Shown: positions 12,305-24,223, numbered from the stretch's first letter. The stretch: 64,000 nt of DNA from Silene latifolia (GCF_048544455.1 NC_133538.1:6664658-6728657); one strand, 5' to 3'. Translations and numbers: made by a program. The notes: generated by a model not told the origin, from the letters alone.

Positions 12305-12738
12305 CATACCAAAGACGGGAAAAAACAGTACAAGTCCCCTATCATGCTTTCTATTCCCTCAACAAACATATAACAACAGGAACTTAAATGCCACATTATA
12401 AACATACAATCATACCAATCATTCACATGCTAAATTCACTTCACCAAATTTCACATACCCGTCCCTTCTACTACTTTTCCATTCACCATACTTACAAATT
12501 CCACATACAAATTTCCAACCATCACTTATTATCACCATGAATCTTCACATACATGCACATATAAAACACAACTCTCAACACACTTCCCATGTGACCGGCT
12601 CGAGTTAATGAGGGCCAAATTGCGACTCTGGGACGTCTCCCGAGTCTTTGCAGTAGCTCTAAACAACTCTCCCCGAGTTCATTTTATTTAGACTCCCTAA
12701 GTTCATTAGATTCATTTGTTTAGGTGTCGGAATCTTTT
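12305..12738 (-). other. Element C leader, unique part
   Basis: AT-rich noncoding leader between the dyad array and the primer-binding site. No start codon or domain of interest was seen. Confidence 0.7.
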
Positions 12739-12750
12739 GCTCTGATACCA
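12739..12750 (-). other. Primer-binding site, initiator tRNA-Met
   Basis: The minus strand reads TGGTATCAGAGC, complementary to the 3' end of initiator Met-tRNA, three bases inside the 5' LTR. Confidence 0.92.
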
Positions 12751-12753
12751 CTT

Positions 12754-14082
12754 TGTCACACCCCCTCATACCAAGGTGTCATACCAAGACCACCCTACCA
12801 TGAAAGTGTGTTACCATCTCGGTTGCCCGAGGTTAGTACATATCAAAAGCGTCTGAAATGAGTACATTTATTAAAGTAACATAAAGTATAAAGTTTACAT
12901 CAACCAAATCCCAAATTGTTTCAATAAAACAAAACAAATGTCTGACAACTAAGAAATCAAATTAAAACTCGGACGGTGATGCTACGACAGGTGATGACAA
13001 CTCTCCCATGACTGCCCCAAGCTCACCAATAGCAATACCTGTCAAGTCTGCTCACCATCCCCGAATGGATCACAGCAGATTCCATAAACAACAATGGGGT
13101 CAGTATTACTCAAATACTATAAGACAAAAAAACACGGTAACCAACTGATCATCCTCCAACCCCAGTCTCCCGATCTCACACAGTAACCGACTACGCACCG
13201 AAGTGTATAGCCCTGCCAGATTACCCATCGCAACAGGTAATCCTCGCCGCCAGTGGGTGACCGCAGCCGATCCCACCTAGTCCAGCTCATCAACGAGCGA
13301 CTAACAATCCATGTCCCTTAATGTGCACATCCCCTCCAGTGGCGGGTTCCACAGAGGGCGAACTAGGGTGTGAAGCCACTCCCGCAAGTGACTCCACCAC
13401 AATCACAAACACACAGCATCACAGCTGTCACAACATCTCCACACCAACACCGTCACAATAACGCCACACTCCAATGATCAGCAGATAACAATAGTTACAA
13501 AACAATCATGTCTTAAACAATGAACAGTAAAATGAGTAGGGAAAACCCTACCTTAGCAGTCAACAGCAGAACGGAAACTGAACAATCAGAAAGGCTCCTC
13601 TATGAAGTCTTCTCCTATACAATAACCACATAACATAATTACACATTGCACAATCCCCAATTTTCCCCAATTCCATATATACAGTAACCCCAAAAGGAAA
13701 CAAATGACAAGGGAATGAAACTTACCAACAGTAGAATAAGAGACTACACGCAAGGACCACGACAATTTGCACACACAACAAGATTAGGATATGATTAGGG
13801 AGTGATTAAAGTAATCGTAAAATGATTAGGGTTGAAAATGACGTTTTATAAACTGACGTTGAATATAAAATAACCCTAAACACTACCGCATCAAACCGCT
13901 AAAATAACACTCGCCAGAGCGGATACTCGGTCGAATAAAGCTATACTCGGCCGAGTATCCTCTACTCGGTCGAGTATTCTCCATACTCGGCAGAACCAAA
14001 ACAAACTCAACAATTAACACTACTCGGCCGAGTAGGCTCTACTCGGTCGAGTATACAACTTAATAAAATCCGTAGTATTACA
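12754..14082 (-). repeat. 5' LTR of element C
   Basis: Starts on the minus strand at 14082 with TGTAATACTACGG and ends at 12754 in GGGGGTGTGACA. The terminal base pattern differs slightly from the 3' LTR (GACA against TACA). Dyad modules lie at 13922-14055, that is within about 160 bases of the LTR start, where U3 promoter and enhancer sites are expected. Confidence 0.92.
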
Positions 14083-14290
14083 GAAACAACAAGAGACTAG
14101 TACGGTATGACCAACTAAAATTCTATGAGGTCAGGTGATGACAAACTAAGGAACCTACTCTGTCTAGTACGAGGCCAAAGTATCACCTAGGACACTTGGT
14201 AAAGTCCAACCCTTACTCGATCAAGTCACCAAATAAAATACATATCTACCTACCTTATTCTAAATGTCCCTTAGCAAGTTTACTGTTCAA
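14083..14290 (-). mobile_element. Right-hand relic of element D
   Basis: Begins with the second GAAAC target copy. A stretch reading CAACTAAAATTCTATGAGGTC resembles the D relic left of C, and eroded dyads (ACTCGATCAAGT near 14217) continue. No coding motif. The border with the host leader at about 14290 is approximate. Confidence 0.4.
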
Positions 14291-14299
14291 ATGAACAGT

Positions 14300-14556
14300 A
14301 CTACACGACGTCGTTTTTGCGCTTTCACTTTTTTTTCCTTTTTTTCCTTCACTTTTTGTTTCCCTCTTCGATATTCCCCACCCACACAATCTCTACCTTT
14401 CTCTCTGTCTTTCCGTTTCTCTCTCAACACCTAGAAAATCATGCCCCATTTCCTGCAAATCTGTAATTTTAAACTTCATCCCTTTGCCTTTTCTCTAGTC
14501 TTTTTCATAGTCACACCTTTGTTTTCTCTCCTTTCTCTGGTTTTCTGCAAATTTTA
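14300..14556 (+). promoter_or_regulatory. CT-rich leader of candidate host gene
   Basis: A strongly pyrimidine-rich tract with CTCTCT, TTTCTCTC and TTCTTT runs precedes the ATG at 14557, as in many plant 5' untranslated regions. It has no similarity to the surrounding retroelements. No TATA box could be assigned with confidence. Confidence 0.4.
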
Positions 14557-14601
14557 ATGTCAGCGATGGACTTAGCAACAGGCATCGAGTCGACTCGAAA
14601 G
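14557..14601 (+). CDS. Candidate host gene, exon 1
   Basis: The ATG follows a CT-rich leader; a second in-frame ATG is at codon 4. The exon encodes 15 residues (MSAMDLATGIESTRK) and ends AAAG before a GTTAAT donor, in phase 0. With exons proposed at 14881-14901, 25967-26032 and 49507-49569, all in phase 0 and all with AG/GT borders, it would encode a protein of 64 residues. I do not recognise the family. The model rests on splice signals and phase agreement alone; there is no domain match. Confidence 0.35.
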
Positions 14602-14880
14602 GTTAATCCTCATTGTTTGATCTTAATTTATTTATCTTGTTTGACCTTGATCTTATTGAGCTTAGTATCTTGTGTATTAGGTTAGATTGTGGTTAGAGAT
14701 TGATTTTCGATCAGTTTTGAGAGTTGTAACTGTTTTCATTTGGATATTGTATCATTGAGTAACATATGATTGATTAATTGTTGTCGATGATGAATTTACG
14801 TCTTCATTTGGATATTATATCAATTTGGATATTGTCTGTAATTAATTGTTGCCGATGATGAATTTGCATCTTCAAAGCAG

Positions 14881-14901
14881 GAGATCTTTCATCACAACAA
14901 A
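14881..14901 (+). CDS. Candidate host gene, micro-exon 2
   Basis: Twenty-one bases between CTTCAAAGCAG and GTAAGACA, a good acceptor and a near-consensus donor. It encodes EIFHHNK in phase 0. Very short exons are easily proposed by chance, so this is weak. Confidence 0.25.
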
Positions 14902-16189
14902 GTAAGACATGCATTACCTTTGATCGGTTAGCTTTTTGTTGTTAAAGTGCCATGTACTGCCGTTTAATTTGATGCTCTTCCCAATATCTCATGCTTACTA
15001 TCGATATTGTTAATAGTGTAGATGCTGAACATCATGTGTTTTTTCTCTACATGACTTGATTTCTGGATAATGGACTTAACAAATCAATGTGAACAATTAA
15101 ATTATAAAGGAGCTTTATGTTCACAATCTGGTTCTAGGATAGTAAGCTCACCATAAAAATGATTTGGTTGTAATTATTGTAATATTTGTTCCGTACATCT
15201 GGATTGAGCTATCTACCAAATGTATGAATTATAAAGAATGTCTTAGAATTACTCGTGTGTTGAATGTTGTATCGGTTTTTATGAAAATAAGTACTCCTAA
15301 TCAGCGACAATATAAAAAAGGTCACCCTACTCGGGAGTCCTCATACTAACTGTGGATATTTAAACAAATAGTTGGGACGGAGGGAGTACTAAATAAATCA
15401 CTTCTAACTTGTATTTGGCCTCAAATCCGACTTGTGATGACATTCGACTTAAGTTGTTGCTATAATCAAATCTTTTTATCGTAACTTTTATCGGGTCAAG
15501 CCCCAGTGGTGGAAGCAGTTATTTACTTTATGTATTTATGGAGCGATATCTTGTGCTTGAATTCTTTCTGATCATTAACTTCATGCCATGTTTATTTTAT
15601 ATTCTGCATTGTGCTTTAGTTTCTTGTTAGACATACTTACGAGAATCTTTCATTTGGCCGCTGGAAACATATAAGTTGGTGGCTAGACTTGGAAAGTACA
15701 TCTATAAATCTAAGGGGGAAAAGAAAATGGAATAAGCTATTGATTAGGATACGATGAGTTGGTCCTTGGATTTCTGAGTTAAGATTTCCTGTTGGTGTCT
15801 GAATCTTATATATTTTCATGTCGTCGTGCTACTGTCGGCTTCTTGCAGTTCTTTTCATGTACAATTACAGTACCATTAAGTTCAGCTCTGTTGTTCATTC
15901 ATCTTTTAGGGAGGAAATTTTCTTGACTCCATTTGACCATGACATCGTCGTAAATATGATAATAGGACACATAAGTAATACTAATATTGTTGGGGCTCAA
16001 ACGAGTGAAAGATGGTTAGTCATCTAATAGTTATTGATTTTAGCTTTGTTTTGTTAAACTTTAGGTCAGTTTTATTCACTTTCACTTATATCTATTCAAA
16101 ATAACAGTCTAACCTTGCAACTAACAAGGAAAAAAAAGGTGATTTCTCTTTTTCATTTGATGGATTTCACACTTTCATTTGATGCTTCC
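14902..16189 (+). other. Intronic sequence left of element E
   Basis: AT-rich DNA without a supported gene, interpreted as intron 2 of the candidate host gene. It contains the possible MITE; the open frames at 15164-15349 and 15818-16027 lack features. Confidence 0.35.
15294..15386. mobile_element. Possible short Stowaway-like MITE
   Basis: The right end reads GGGACGGAGGGAG followed by TA; the left end reads CTCC preceded by TA. This matches the plant Stowaway end CTCCCTCCGTCCC only well on the right; the left terminus is eroded. The 93-base length is small for the family. Confidence 0.35.
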
Positions 16190-16776
16190 TGATACCGTCG
16201 TTTTGTATCAAAATTAAATTTATAAACTGAACTAAAACAATAGATAGTGATAGTAGGGGTCGAACCACAGAGAGACAAGGTTAATTCTGTTTACTAATTT
16301 TTAATCTATAAAAGTAACAATAAAAGCGAGGTTTTGATTTGGTTGTAAACTAAGCTAAGTAAATAAAACAAACGATATAAGAAGATGAAATTGAATAAAA
16401 AGAAAGGGCTAAGACGATCGGTTTACTATAGCTGCGATGGCACATAATCCTAGGTAACTTCGAAATACGGTCACGAAGGATGGGGAAAACAAGTCTTCTT
16501 GGTCCATGTTAAATAGTAACTACCTCTCGGCGTATGCTAATAATCCCTAAGTCTCATTAATACTAACTCTCGTTCTTGATTAATGATTCCTAATGCAAAC
16601 TAAATCACGTTATCTGTCGATCTTAGCAATTTAGTCGTTTTAATTCTTTAATTATTGTCCATTCCTATCTCTCGATCTACGGGATGGTCAAGTTTGAGCA
16701 TCTATCAAGTCTCCTCTCGGTCTCATTGAAAGATAAAGCACTTAACGAAACAAACAAAGCAAAACCAGACGCGTAA

Positions 16777-16854
16777 CCAGTCGATCGACCACTGTAGGTG
16801 GTCGGTCGACTAGTCGAGGCAGTCGGTCGACCAGGGGTACTGGTCGATCGACCA
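16777..16854. repeat. TCGATCGA-core dyad array, 3' LTR of E
   Basis: Four modules: CAGTCGATCGACCAC, TGGTCGGTCGACTAG, CAGTCGGTCGACCAG and TGGTCGATCGACCAC. The 5' LTR (22746-22790) has lost the middle of this array. Confidence 0.85.
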
Positions 16855-17328
16855 CACCGTGAATCAAAATCGCCTATTATTTATGCCATCTACGCTATAG
16901 CTCCCCTACATCTTGGCGGGGTTGATTTAGCTACTCATAATAATAATTGAAACAACAATAAAACATGAATAAACTAAATAAAGAAGCATAACAATTGAAT
17001 TAAAAGGATCTAAGGGCATAAAGGAAATAACTAAAAGCAAGAAACAGAAACAACAATTAAATAAGAGAACAAGAGATTAATTAATAAGGGATTAAAAGTA
17101 GAAGAATTACAAATGAAAACGGAAGAGAAAGGAACAATGTCAGCCGTTCCAAGCAACGTCCAAAGAGCCTCCACTAAAATTGAATAATAATTGATTTTTT
17201 TTTATCCCTTTAGGTTTTATTATTCTCTCTTATATATATTAAGAGATATTATTATTTAATAATATACCAAAAATAAGACTAAGTATTATAGGTCTCGCGT
17301 AATTAAACTTCACGCTATAACTGTAACC

Positions 17329-17392
17329 TGGTCGATCGACCACCAACATCAGTCGATCGACCACATACTGCAGCAGTACTATTCGATCGAAC
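17329..17392. repeat. Second dyad array, 3' LTR of E
   Basis: TGGTCGATCGACCACC, CAGTCGATCGACCAC and the eroded ATTCGATCGAACA. The same three modules occur in the 5' LTR at 23264-23323. Confidence 0.85.
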
Positions 17393-17674
17393 ATGAAATC
17401 CTCAACGCAACTCAATATTGACCTTGACGCTTATAAATTCGACTTCACACACTCCAATGCTAGGATAATTCCGCTCCAAATATATTCTTCTCCTAAATGC
17501 AAGCTTGTGGGACGGTTTTAGGTTCAAATACCGTATACTTGACACTTTCCTGCAAATAACACAAGAAATACCAAAGTACGTAATACGGGGCATAATCGTA
17601 GCAAACGACTACTAAAATAGCATAGAAATGCGTGCTAAAGAGACCTAAAAAGACTATATAAATGGCACGCATCA

Positions 17675-19631
17675 AATCTCCCCAAACCGAATCTTTGCTT
17701 GTCCCCAAGCAAACTCATGCAACTAATATGAACTAAATGGAAAGGAGTAAAACATAGACAAGCTGAAAACCGTCTACTCAAACCAATTTAATACAACAGG
17801 ATCAACTACTAAAAGCGCAATGTCAAGCAAACGAATTTATGCATATTTCAAAAAGATGTTGAACTTTCGACCTTGCAAGACATTCAGAATTGGACTCTCA
17901 CGGGTCACTCTGATCTCAGCAAAGCAAATGGTAAGCATATATGTATAAGAGAGAAAGAAGAAATAATAGTCTCTCACCTAAACTACGACCGACATATTCG
18001 TGCATGCAATATAGTATGATAAGTAATTCTAGCTACCGTGCACATACACTCCAACCATTCAGGGTCCATCACATGCCGAATACTTGCAAAGTTTTGGATA
18101 AGTCAGGCTATGGGTAAGAAGGAGCGAAACGATATGGGAATGAGAGGGTAAGTAGCCAAGCTAGCATCCTATCAAACCGAAAAAAACATCCACTTCTACT
18201 CAATAAATAAGCTCAAATGCCTTAGTCAATATGGCATACAAATCACTAATCCAAACTCAATACTCCTCATAAAATACAAATCGCAACATAGGAGTCAAAT
18301 AACTCAATTTCTTTTTTTTTTCTTTTGCCGTGTTCTTTTCTTTTTCTTTTGTTTTTGTTTTTTTTTTCGATTTTTTTTCTTTTCTTTCGGCAACTTTCTT
18401 TTTCAATTTTTTTTTTCCTTCCATCCACTTTTTCATTTACCAACTCCATATCAAAATAGCTTGAGCCAAAAACCGATACAAAAAACAAATACCACTAAAA
18501 GTACTAAACTAGCTCAGCAAAGGGTAGGCTTAGTTTATGGATTGTAGCAAAAGGGTCAATTGGCAATTTTTGGCTAATGTGCAGCTAATGGGTAAAATGA
18601 AATAAAGGGATTTCGCAAGCATTCTCCAAACATATGATTCCAACCACTAACCCGAATGTATGCAGGCAATAAGCAATCAAAAATCATACTTGTGCAAATT
18701 AATGTTACACGACATGCAGGGAGTAACTACTCACAATCCTAAATAAACTGGTCATGAATGACACCAGTTACAAAGCTCTAAACCTCAGAAATTTCAAGTA
18801 GTTTGCCAAAATTTTCAAGTCAAGTCTACTAGTTCAACAAATTTTGAAACAAAATTCGAGAAATTGCAACGGACTTTTACTTAAAGATGTGAAACAATGC
18901 AAGGCTTAAGCAAATAGACAGTTAACAGCAATGAAAAACTCCAATCCGACTCAACCTAAAATGCAAAAATAAACGTGATTTTTTGAAAATTTTAAATTTT
19001 TAATGATTATTCTGAAAAGTAAGAACAATGCATGCAGAAATGCAATAAATATGAATGCAAAACAAATGCAAATACAGACTCAAGGATGCAATACCCTCCC
19101 CAAACCAAATCGGACAATGTCCTCATTGGACCAACTACTACCTAACAACAAGCAACAGCAGCAGCATATAAGAGGTCGGTAAAAATGCAAACTAAACTAA
19201 AGGAGATAAAATAAAATGGAGTAGGAAACTCACAAGATATAACCTCCCCAAACCAGACATGAAACGGGAGAGATAAAAGCAATCGTGATACAGTAGGGAT
19301 CACGAGCATACATCGTCGCGGCAACAGCAGGGGCCACAACAGAATAGAAGCACTAGCAGTGAATCGCGTCAATCTAACTCTGCAATAACTTGAGTTCTAA
19401 TTAGCAAATAAACAATAACGCAAACCTCCCCAAACCAATTCCCGACAAAAGGGAATTGCAATAAATCAGATAAAAGTAGGGAGAAAGAACTCAAAAACCA
19501 AAACCGAAATTTGTCCAAAGGCAACTTAAATAAACTAAACTAATACTAAAACTAATCATCCTAATAAAACAATAAATAGTCCAATAGAAACCGAAATTAC
19601 AAAATAAATACAAGCCGAATAGCACTACGGC
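17675..19631 (-). other. Element E 3' noncoding region and polypurine tract
   Basis: The minus strand ends TCGGTTTGGGGAGATT at 17675-17690 next to the 3' LTR. The rest is about 1.9 kb of AT-rich sequence with a long T-rich tract at 18308-18420, read as Lys-rich peptide on the minus strand. Several short CCTCCCCAAACC repeats are scattered through it (19226-19436), resembling the polypurine tract. No RT or integrase residues were seen where they would be expected. Confidence 0.6.
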
Positions 19632-22005
19632 TCAACAGCAAGATACCCCAAAGTAGGGCACTTGACTAAAAGAGGTCCCCTCAGCAGGGTGGACCGCTAC
19701 TCTGGGCTTCCAGACAACAGGCTTAGCCGAAGGAAGGCAATCTGGTGTCGCATAAGCAAAGCCACGCTTCTTCACTTTTCCCGGCATATCTCTCTCAGCA
19801 GCTTGCTCAAATTCCGTCTCACTAATATCACCTGGATCTCCTATGCCCTCTCTGCTAAGACCTGCCGCAACAGAAACAACAGCATAGTCCTTCAGTCTGC
19901 TCCCAAGGTGGGGCAGAGGTGTCAATACAGCAGAAAATAACTCAGTACTAGCAATATGAGGATCCGTAATAGGATCTATAGAGGATATGGCGTCACAAGG
20001 CTTGATTTGCATCGGGGCCCTATGAACGCCGGTCTGAAAAAGGGTCAAATTTTCATCCCTTACCTGCATAGTCATGGTCTTACCCCCGAAATCTATCACT
20101 GCACCAACAATGCATAGGAATGGTCGTCCTAAATAATAGGAGTGTGTCGGTCTTCGGGAATATCCAAAACCAAAAAGTCAACGGGAATAAAGAACTTCCC
20201 GATCTGCACAGGTATGTCCTCTAAAATACCTATTGGCCGTGATTGGGTACGGTCGGCCATCTGCACGGTAATATCGATGTCTGAAATTTAGTGAAACCAA
20301 GTCTCCTAGCAAGAGACACTGGCATAACACTGACACTAGCCCCTGTATCACATAGGGCGTTATCAACTATATGGGTCCCAATACAGCAAGATATAGAAAA
20401 ACTACCCGGGTCAAATCGTTTATGAGGTAGCTTATTTCGAAGATTGCCAGTGCCCGTTGCAGTGAAAGCTACTACATGAAGATCCTCAATATGTCATTTA
20501 CGGGATAGAATATCTCTCATAAACTTCATATAGGACGGTACCTGGGTAATTAAATCAGTGAAAGGAACAGTTACTTCAAGACCCTTGACGATCTCCAAAA
20601 ATTTACCGAACTGAAGCTCCAACTTTGCATTCTCCAAACGCTCCGGATACAGGACCGCAAGGCTCGTCGTAGGATCAACAATTTTCGGCTTCCTCATGTT
20701 CAAAACCTCCATCAGATCCTCATTAGCTGAGGTATTTTGCAAATCCAGAGACGGATTTCCATTCTGCACAGGATCACAAGTCGATCGACTGGTGTGCTCG
20801 GTCGGTCGACTGACAGCTTCAGTCGGTCGACCAGTTGGGATGGTCGATCGAACATCAGTGCTGCGTTCAATAAGTTTCTGATTGTCAGAATAGTTTGCAA
20901 TGTCAGAGGCCTCGGTCGATCGACCGATGGAGTTGGTCGGTCGACCAACTTTACTGGAGACGATTTCTTTTTCCGCATCAGAAATTATGCTATGCTCCTT
21001 AATATGTCCCTAATCTTCCTTTGGCATTTCGGGTCCATTATATGAAAGACCACTATGGAGATCAATCGTATTAACAGTCTCGATTGGCCTCTTAAAATTG
21101 CTCGAAGAACTAGCGGCTTGATTAGCAACTAAAATCGCCAACTTATTTGCCAAATTTCTGTCTTGCTCAATCCTAGCTTCCTCCATTTTCATTATTTGAG
21201 CCGAAAGAAGTTGGACCAACGCTTCCAATTCCACCGTTTCATTTGTTTCATGAATGGGAGCATTCCCGAGCTTTTCGAACCGGGCATTAATAGAAGCTTC
21301 AAATGCCGCAACGGTACTCGTTTCAACACTTGGTTTCGGCGAATTCCCACACGAATTCCCATATTCAGCTCTATGAACCGCCATCTCCTCAATAATGTTC
21401 CAACCCTTATTACCAGCTACATTATTTTGAAATCTACCATTTGCAGCTGAATCAAGGATGACTCTGTAGTCATCATACAAAGAATTATATAATTGGTCGC
21501 AAAGGTACCACTGCTCAAAACTGTGGTGAGGAACAGATCGAACCAACTTCTTAAAATGGACCAACGCTTCATGAAATTCTTCATCGGGTCCTTGCTGGAA
21601 ATTTGAAATTTGAGCTCTCAAAGCATTGGTTTTCGCAGACGAATATTACTGTTTGTAGAAAGCCAATGCCAGAGATGTCCAGTCTGTAACTCTAGCTGCT
21701 GCCCTATCAAGGTAGCGGTACCATTCACGCGCATCATCCTTCAAGGAGAATTTAAACATCATCTCCTTTACTTCATCTTGTGTCACCCCAGCCGGTACGG
21801 ATATGGAACAACAATAATCTGTAAATATCTCCATATGCTTCCAAGGATCCTCATCTGGCAAACCAGCAAACTGATTTCGCTCCACTAAGTTAATATGGGA
21901 AGGACGAATTTCGAAAGGAAGAGTGAATCCTTTTGGAAGATCGTGTGCTGTTGGCTGAAGATTATCAGATATAGTAGGCATGTTTGTAGAACTGAGAGTA
22001 CTCAA
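19632..22005 (-). pseudogene. Element E gag-protease, broken
   Basis: Starts at 22005 (MSTLSSTNMPTI). The capsid region has typical Athila gag words: NQFAGLPDEDPWKHMEIF, FSLKDDAREWYRYL, ISNFQQGPDEEFHEAL and VPHHSFEQWYLCDQLYNSL. A stop (TAA at 21646-21648) splits the capsid in frame, a TAG lies at 21010-21012 and a TGA at 20494-20496. Between 20780 and 20950 the frame runs through palindromic DNA modules. Then come AQFGKFLE-like and FMRDILSRK words and, near 20330-20370, the protease active site ALCDTGASVSVMP. A frameshift near 20285 is needed to join the last piece (20099-19632, IDFGGKTMTMQVRDENLTLF). No RT follows. Confidence 0.85.
20779..20948. repeat. Dyad modules inside the gag-protease reading frame of E
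   Basis: Six to seven modules of the GGTCG(A/G)TCGACC type in 170 bases of coding sequence between gag and protease. In the gag frame they are read as short repeats of the form GRPT, GRST, SRPT, SRST. The core module is 12 bases, so insertions keep the frame. Confidence 0.85.
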
Positions 22006-22134
22006 GCCTTCCTCTCAAAAATCGTCTTCTAACTGTGCACCAGCAAAACTAGAAGCAAAAGTAAGCAACAGCCTCAAGGAACCAAGGTTCCTTGAGAAAT
22101 AAATTAAAAATAAAACAAACAAAATTATACCGTC

Positions 22135-22152
22135 TCCCCGGCAACGGCGCCA
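22135..22152 (-). other. Primer-binding site of element E
   Basis: The minus strand reads TGGCGCCGTTGCCGGGGA, the characteristic primer site of Athila elements, five bases inside the 5' LTR (after AAATT). Confidence 0.88.
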
Positions 22153-23522
22153 AAATTTGATACCGTCGTTTTGTATCAAAATTAAATTTATAAACCGAAC
22201 TAAAACTATAGATAGTGATAGTAGGGGTCGAACCACAGAGAGACAAGGTTAATTCTGTTTATTAATTTTTAATCTATAAAAGTAACAATAAAAGGGGGGT
22301 TTTGATTTGGTTGCAAACTAAGCTAAGTAAATAAAACAAACGATATAAGAAGATGAAATTGAATAAAAAGAAAGGGCTAAGACGATCGGTTTACTATAGC
22401 TGCGATGGCACATAATCCTAGGTAACTTCGAAATACGTTCGCGAAGGATGGGGAAAACAAGTCCTCTCGGTCCATGTTAAATAGTAACTACCTCTCGGCC
22501 TATGCTACTAATCCCTAAGTCTCATTAATACTAAGTGTCGTTCTTGATTAATGATTCCTAATGCAAACTAAATCACGTTATCTGTCGATCTTAGCAATTT
22601 AGTCGTTTTAATTCGTTAATTATTGTCCATTCCTATCTCTCGATCTACGGGATGGTCAAGTTTGAGCATCTATCAAGTCTCCTCTCGGTCTCATTGAAAG
22701 ATAAAGCACTTAACGAAACAAACAAAGCAAAACCAGACGCGTAACCAGTCGATCGACCACTGTAGGTAGTCGGTCGATTAGTCGAGACCACACCGTGAAT
22801 CGAAATCGCCTATAATTTATGCCATCTATGCTATAGCTCCCCTACATATTGGCGGGGTTGATTTAGCTACTCATAATAATAATTGAAACAACAATAAAAC
22901 ATGAATAAACTAAATAAAGAAGCATAACAATTGAATTAAAAGGATCTAAGGGCAGAAAGGAAATAACTAAAAGCAAGAAACAGAAACAACAATTAAATAA
23001 GAGAACAAGAGATTAATTAATAAGGGGTTAAAAGTAGAAGAATTACAAACGAAAACGGAAGAGAAAGGAACAATGTTAGCCGTTCCAAGCAACGTCCAAA
23101 GAGCCTCCACTAAAACTGAATAATAATTGATTTTTTTTATCCCTTTAGGTTTTATTATTCTCTCTTATATATATTAAGAGATATTATTATTTAATAATAT
23201 ACCAAAAATAAGACTAAGTATTATAGGTCTCGCGTAATTAAACTTCACGCTATAACCGTAACCTGGTCGATCGACCACCAACATCAGTCGATCGACCACA
23301 TCTTTGTGATACCATTCGATCGAACATGAAATCCTCAACGCAGGTCAATATTGACCTTAACGCTTATAAATTCGACTTCACACACTCCAATGCTAGGATA
23401 ATTACGCTCCGAATATATTCTTCTCCTAAATGCAAGCTTGTGGGACGGTTTTAGGTTCAAATACCGTATACTTGACACATTCCTGAAAATAACACAAGAA
23501 ATACCAAACTACGCAATACGGG

Positions 23523-24211
23523 TGATGCGATTGAGCAGCGGACATAACAAGGAAATTGCTTTACTTGTGAATTTGAGTCAATAAAGTGACAAGTAACCAG
23601 ATATTTGCCGTAGCTAGACCTATAGCTACGTCAATGGTGATTGTATTCAAGACCTATTGAATACGAATCGGGTTAAAGTTTGAAACGCGTCAAACAATAA
23701 CAAGGGTGAACCGAACGCGTCAATTCAAAGGACAATCGAACGTTAAACTAACGAAACAATTGAAACAATTTGATTTCTTTTTAATTCATTTCATAAGTTT
23801 TGCACGGTTACAAGATGGCTATTATATAGCCCAATTCAAATAACACAAAAGACGGAAAGACTACTAATTAAAAGCTAATTAAGACTTTTGCCTAAATCAA
23901 GGAAACGTTGAAGACTAATTAAGTGCCTACATTAACACATAGTAATAACTACTATTATGAATGAAAACTTAATTAATGAAACAATACTTAATGTCTTAGA
24001 GTAACGAGACATTGAAGTATCAAAACCGAGCAGCCTTTGTTTGTAATTTTGGGTCCATATTACGAGTAGTTAACTATTTTCATATAACCCAATGAAGCTC
24101 ACACTCAATGAAAGCTCGAAATACATTTAATAATTCTCGAGAATGATTAAACTGATTTCCGACTTTCAATGAAACCGTTCCCTTCATTAACCTGTATCCC
24201 AACTCGTATCA
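23523..24211 (-). repeat. 3' LTR of element F
   Basis: Minus strand begins TGATACGAGTTGGG at 24211 and ends CGCATCA at 23523. No difference from the other LTR noticed. Confidence 0.92.
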
Positions 24212-24222
24212 TACCCCCTTTC
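24212..24222 (-). other. Polypurine tract of element F
   Basis: Minus strand GAAAGGGGGTA immediately before the LTR start TGATACGAG. Confidence 0.8.
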
Positions 24223-24223
24223 T

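Larger units (their letters stand above)
5838..14082 (-). mobile_element. Element C: Tekay/Del-type chromovirus, inactivated
   Basis: A nearly full-length Ty3/gypsy element of 8.2 kb with LTRs of 1246 and 1329 bases, an initiator-Met primer site, gag, protease, reverse transcriptase, RNase H, integrase with a C-terminal chromodomain-like tail, and a polypurine tract. A perfect 5-bp target duplication GAAAC flanks it (5833-5837 and 14083-14087). The domain order PR-RT-RH-IN and the C-terminal tail place it in the chromoviruses, and the termini match the Tekay/Del clade. The coding frame is broken by one frameshift and three in-frame stops, so the copy cannot move on its own. Confidence 0.93.
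16190..17674 (-). repeat. 3' LTR of element E
   Basis: 1485 bases. Carries dyads of the GGTCGATCGACC type at 16777-16854 and 17329-17392. Contains an AT hairpin (TTATTATTCTCTCTTATATATATTAAG region near 17216-17260). Confidence 0.9.

Noticed and set aside
18267..18488. Lys-rich minus-strand frame
   Set aside because: It is the translation of a T-rich tract in the 3' noncoding part of element E.
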